Notes under the pieces: model-generated
Databases searched by the model: none
Seen by the model: only the letters and a program-made list of their open reading frames with translations
Told to the model about the DNA's origin: nothing
Origin: UBA1140 sp964573285
Lineage (GTDB): Bacteria; Campylobacterota; Campylobacteria; Campylobacterales; Sulfurovaceae
NCBI GenBank assembly: GCA_964573285.1
Contig: CAZNJD010000009.1
Location: forward strand, 53,546-117,545
Direction: 5' to 3'
Length of the DNA stretch: 64,000 nt
Made by a program: the position numbers and the translations under genes
Part shown: piece after piece, positions 62,035 to 64,000 of the stretch
Numbering within the stretch: position 1 is the first letter of the stretch
How the letters are laid out: every line of letters begins with the position of its first letter

Positions 62035-63228
62035 ATGGCAATTAAAACAGTAAATTCAACAGATGAGTTTAAAGCATTAGTAGATGAGGTAACAGCACAA
62101 GATGGTTATAGAGAACCAATTGCATTTGGTATAGCTAGAGTTGATAGAGGACAAAAAAATGCAGATAAAGTTCTACAAGCAAATTATGCATTGATTAATT
62201 GGAAAGAGAATTTTGGTTCAGCAGCAATTTTTATAAAAGCACTTCAAGAGGCAAAATGTGAAATAGACTGTTCAGGTTCAGAGTTTGTAACAACCATCAA
62301 TGATAACTTTGTGAAAAATGCAATCTCTGCATTTGCCCCTTATATAGGTGAAGCAACAGGCAATGTACATAAAAATGTTCAAGTAATTAAAGCTTTAGCA
62401 TCAATGGAAGATGTAGCCAAAAACTTTAGAATTACATTTCTATTTGAAGATACTTCACCAAAAAGTGTAGAAGCAGTTTATCTCAAACTATATGCACTCT
62501 CAGAGGGTAAAGCCGAGATTAGAAGTTTAAACTTAAATGGTGCATTTGGAATTTTGAGTAATGTCGCATGGGTGGGTAATACTCCTTATGAGTTAGAGTA
62601 TCTAAGAGAAAATGAAATAGAGATGAAATTAAATGGAACATTCCCAACTATTGATAGTGTAGATAAATTTCCAAGATATTTACAACATATAATACCAGCT
62701 GATAATACTAGAATATTAGATAGTAGCAAAGTTAGAATGGGAGCTCAATTGGCAGGTGGAACAACAGTTATGCCAGGTGCTAGTTATATTAACTTCAATG
62801 CAGGAACGCTAGGTGCTGTTATGGTAGAGGGTAGAATTTCAAGCTCTGCTATTGTAGGAAGTGGTTCTGATATAGGTGGAGGAGCAAGTATCCTCGGAGT
62901 TCTAAGTGGAACAGATGGTAACCCTATCTCTATTGGTGAAAATACACTACTAGGTGCAAACTCTGTTACAGGATTACCATTGGGTGATGGATGTATAGTT
63001 GATGCAGGTATTACAGTTTTAGCAGGAACCAAAATCAAAATTTCTTCTGAACAGTTAGCACTTATTAATGAGGCAAACCCCGAAGCTTCTTTAGAAGACA
63101 AAACAATATTCAAAGGTGCAGAGCTTCAAGGATTAAACGGTATCCACTATAGACAAAACTCAATAACAGGTGAGACAATAGCTAAAAGAAGTACTAGAGA
63201 AGTAAAACTAAACGCAGATTTACACTAA
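62035..63228 (+). CDS. dapD: Tetrahydrodipicolinate N-succinyltransferase
   Basis: A 397-residue enzyme of lysine and meso-diaminopimelate synthesis. It belongs to the longer Campylobacterota-type DapD, with an extra N-terminal region (1-210) before the left-handed beta-helix of hexapeptide repeats (MVEGRISSSAIVGSGSDIGGGASILGVL). AKKGGT... is absent, but NTLLGANSVTGLPLGDGCIVDAG fits the family. The stop shares a base with the next small gene. Confidence 0.92.
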   Translation: MAIKTVNSTDEFKALVDEVTAQDGYREPIAFGIARVDRGQKNADKVLQANYALINWKENFGSAAIFIKALQEAKCEIDCSGSEFVTTINDNFVKNAISAFAPYIGEATGNVHKNVQVIKALASMEDVAKNFRITFLFEDTSPKSVEAVYLKLYALSEGKAEIRSLNLNGAFGILSNVAWVGNTPYELEYLRENEIEMKLNGTFPTIDSVDKFPRYLQHIIPADNTRILDSSKVRMGAQLAGGTTVMPGASYINFNAGTLGAVMVEGRISSSAIVGSGSDIGGGASILGVLSGTDGNPISIGENTLLGANSVTGLPLGDGCIVDAGITVLAGTKIKISSEQLALINEANPEASLEDKTIFKGAELQGLNGIHYRQNSITGETIAKRSTREVKLNADLH

Positions 63229-63461
63229 TGCAAAAGATAGATATATTTAAAAAGGTTTTCCTCTTGGCAATAGCCAAAAGAGAAGAGGGTGAAAGTATGG
63301 ATGAGACAATGAAAAGTCTAGTCAATACAGGTATGTTTGATATAAATGAAGCCAAAAAAGTTTTAGATGAACTTAGAGCCGATAACTATATAGTAGGTGA
63401 CAATCTCTCTATGACAGGAGTAGTAGTAGCTAATCAAGCAGAACAAGAGTTCAAACAGTAA
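63228..63461 (+). CDS. Small conserved hypothetical protein
   Basis: A 77-residue, mostly helical protein that starts within the dapD stop (TAATG). FLLAIAKREEGESMDETMKSL and ELRADNYIVGDNLSMTG are its distinctive parts. I do not recognise a domain. I have a vague memory of comparable small genes in this phylum, but no function. Confidence 0.6.
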   Translation: MQKIDIFKKVFLLAIAKREEGESMDETMKSLVNTGMFDINEAKKVLDELRADNYIVGDNLSMTGVVVANQAEQEFKQ

Positions 63462-63472
63462 TATAGGGGGGC

Positions 63473-63505
63473 AATCCTTTGTGATTACCCTTTACACAAA
63501 GGATT
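63473..63505 (+). promoter_or_regulatory. Perfect 11-bp hairpin covering the S4-gene ribosome-binding site
   Basis: Arms aatcctttgtg (63473-63483) and cacaaaggatt (63495-63505) are exact reverse complements with an 11-nt loop. The right arm contains AAAGGA, the probable ribosome-binding site of the S4-domain gene at 63511. In the mRNA the site would be paired, so translation could be conditional. It could also be a terminator because six A residues follow. Confidence 0.6.
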
Positions 63506-63510
63506 AAAAA

Positions 63511-63756
63511 ATGCGAATAGATAAATGGTTATCAGCAGTAAATGTAGTAAAAAGAAGAACTATAGCCTCTGATATGGTAAAAAGTGGAGTAGTCTATATC
63601 AATGGACTCAAATCCAAAGCAAGTAAAAATGTAGCAGTGGGAGATAAAATAACAATAGAGTATCTAAAAGGTGCAAAAAACTATGAAGTGCTACAGATAC
63701 CAACCACAAAAACAATCCCCAAAAGCAAAAAGGAGGAATATTTCAAAGAACTATAG
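63511..63756 (+). CDS. S4-domain RNA-binding protein (HslR/YlmH-type)
   Basis: An 81-residue protein made almost entirely of an S4 fold: MRIDKWLSAVNVVKRRTIASDMVKSGVVYINGLKSKASKNVAVGDKITIEY. It should bind structured RNA. The closest named group is Hsp15 (HslR), which rescues stalled 50S subunits. It ends with a Lys-rich tail. It follows the small hypothetical gene by 49 bp, with its own probable control by the hairpin. Confidence 0.8.
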   Translation: MRIDKWLSAVNVVKRRTIASDMVKSGVVYINGLKSKASKNVAVGDKITIEYLKGAKNYEVLQIPTTKTIPKSKKEEYFKEL

Positions 63757-63778
63757 GTGTTTTTTACTTGTAACACCT
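63755..63778. terminator. Hairpin after the S4-domain gene
   Basis: Stem aggtgtt / aacacct with a 10-nt loop beginning at the stop codon. No U-run after it. Confidence 0.35.
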
Positions 63779-63860
63779 CTAGTTCCATCTTTATAAAAAC
63801 TTAGGGGTCAAAGCCCTTTTGCGAACAAAACTTAAGTGAGGGAAAACTTGAACAGGTGTA

Positions 63861-64000
63861 TTATAACCACTGCATCTTCAACTCACGATTAGAGTTAACA
63901 CAATCCTTTAAATATAAATTAATAAGATTTTGATATGATAGACCACTCTTTTGTGCCATTTTTTTAAAATACTCTATTACACTAATATCTGTATCTATAG
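63861..64000 (-). CDS. CopG/BrnA-type antitoxin, C-terminal part
   Basis: Partial minus-strand frame running in from the right edge, about 45 residues, ending TAA at 63861. It reads DTDISVIEYFKKMAQKSG, then YQNLINLYLKDC, and ends LKMQWL. This is the C-terminus of ribbon-helix-helix antitoxins of the CopG/BrnA kind, in which the strand-helix is followed by YQ(S/T/N)LINLYL and a CxxSHRKL-like end. The toxin would lie beyond the edge (upstream on this strand). The window shows no toxin downstream. Confidence 0.7.
   Translation of the reverse strand, partial: IDTDISVIEYFKKMAQKSGLSYQNLINLYLKDCVNSNRELKMQWL

Noticed and set aside
1..64000. Search by eye for tRNA or rRNA genes, intact insertion sequences and prophage genes.
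   Set aside because: No cloverleaf-like, rRNA-like or transposase sequence was recognised. A covariance-model scan would settle it.

Overview
The window is 64 kb of AT-rich, densely coding chromosome from a member of the Campylobacterota (former Epsilonproteobacteria), probably a free-living lineage of the Sulfurovum/Sulfurimonas/Arcobacter kind rather than a host-adapted Helicobacter or Campylobacter. The evidence is the gene content and order. hemC, a Dsb-like protein, fxsA, proS, hemA, a polyprenyl synthase and a DUF2018 gene largely follow the order I recall for H. pylori HP0237-HP0242. lpxC-tsaB-like-thrB-ylxR-infB-rbfA-rimP matches the order I recall for C. jejuni Cj0132-Cj0138. The futalosine enzyme MqnE, a membrane-anchored MurF and a Campylobacterota-type DapD point the same way. 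I see no tRNA, rRNA, CRISPR array, intact insertion sequence or prophage. Most of the window is core housekeeping sequence.

Layout. 1-4412: end of gltX, yggT, a lytic transglycosylase, a lipoprotein, mobB, fbp and a small Cys-rich gene. 4413-5414: an accessory island holding a broken brnT toxin, an intact brnA antitoxin, an inverted pair of related sequences and a gene remnant, bracketed by a near-perfect 17-bp direct repeat. 5415-8287: aspS, adk and an orphan half-sized HsdS-like protein. 8523-14517: the leftward haem/translation/isoprenoid operon, including a prolyl-tRNA synthetase without its editing insertion. 14741-20185: hisS, a phosphoesterase, pdxJ-pdxA, a diguanylate cyclase and a TPR protein. 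20253-27688: clpB with a canonical promoter, then ctp-purC-purS-purQ-SH3 protein-plsC. 27775-33208: a 1192-residue penicillin-binding protein, a TPR lipoprotein and truD. 33292-43028: a glutamate-receptor-like channel with an odd pore loop, the lpxC-rimP operon, an unannotated 31-residue ORF, ribD and a DEAD-box helicase. 43108-46687: a truncated lipoprotein, mqnE and a type II restriction-modification pair. 46732-55214: usp, radA, hisB-kdsC-lptC, a fused TRAP permease, murF and tcdA. 55288-63756: polA, an outer-membrane barrel protein, argB, a DUF6394/K+ channel pair, dapD, a small gene and an S4-domain gene whose ribosome-binding site lies in a perfect hairpin. The right edge holds the end of a CopG-type antitoxin.

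Functions combine in short operons: purine synthesis (purC/S/Q), vitamin B6 (pdxJ/A), tetrapyrroles (hemC/hemA), translation initiation and ribosome maturation (infB/rbfA/rimP) and envelope building (lpxC, kdsC, lptC, murF, slt, PBP). The least conventional items are the long PBP, the receptor-channel with a non-canonical filter, the INS-less ProRS, the lone HsdS half-subunit, the 31-residue ORF, the hairpin over the S4 gene and the decaying toxin-antitoxin island. I did not find a clear multi-gene system of a wholly new kind.
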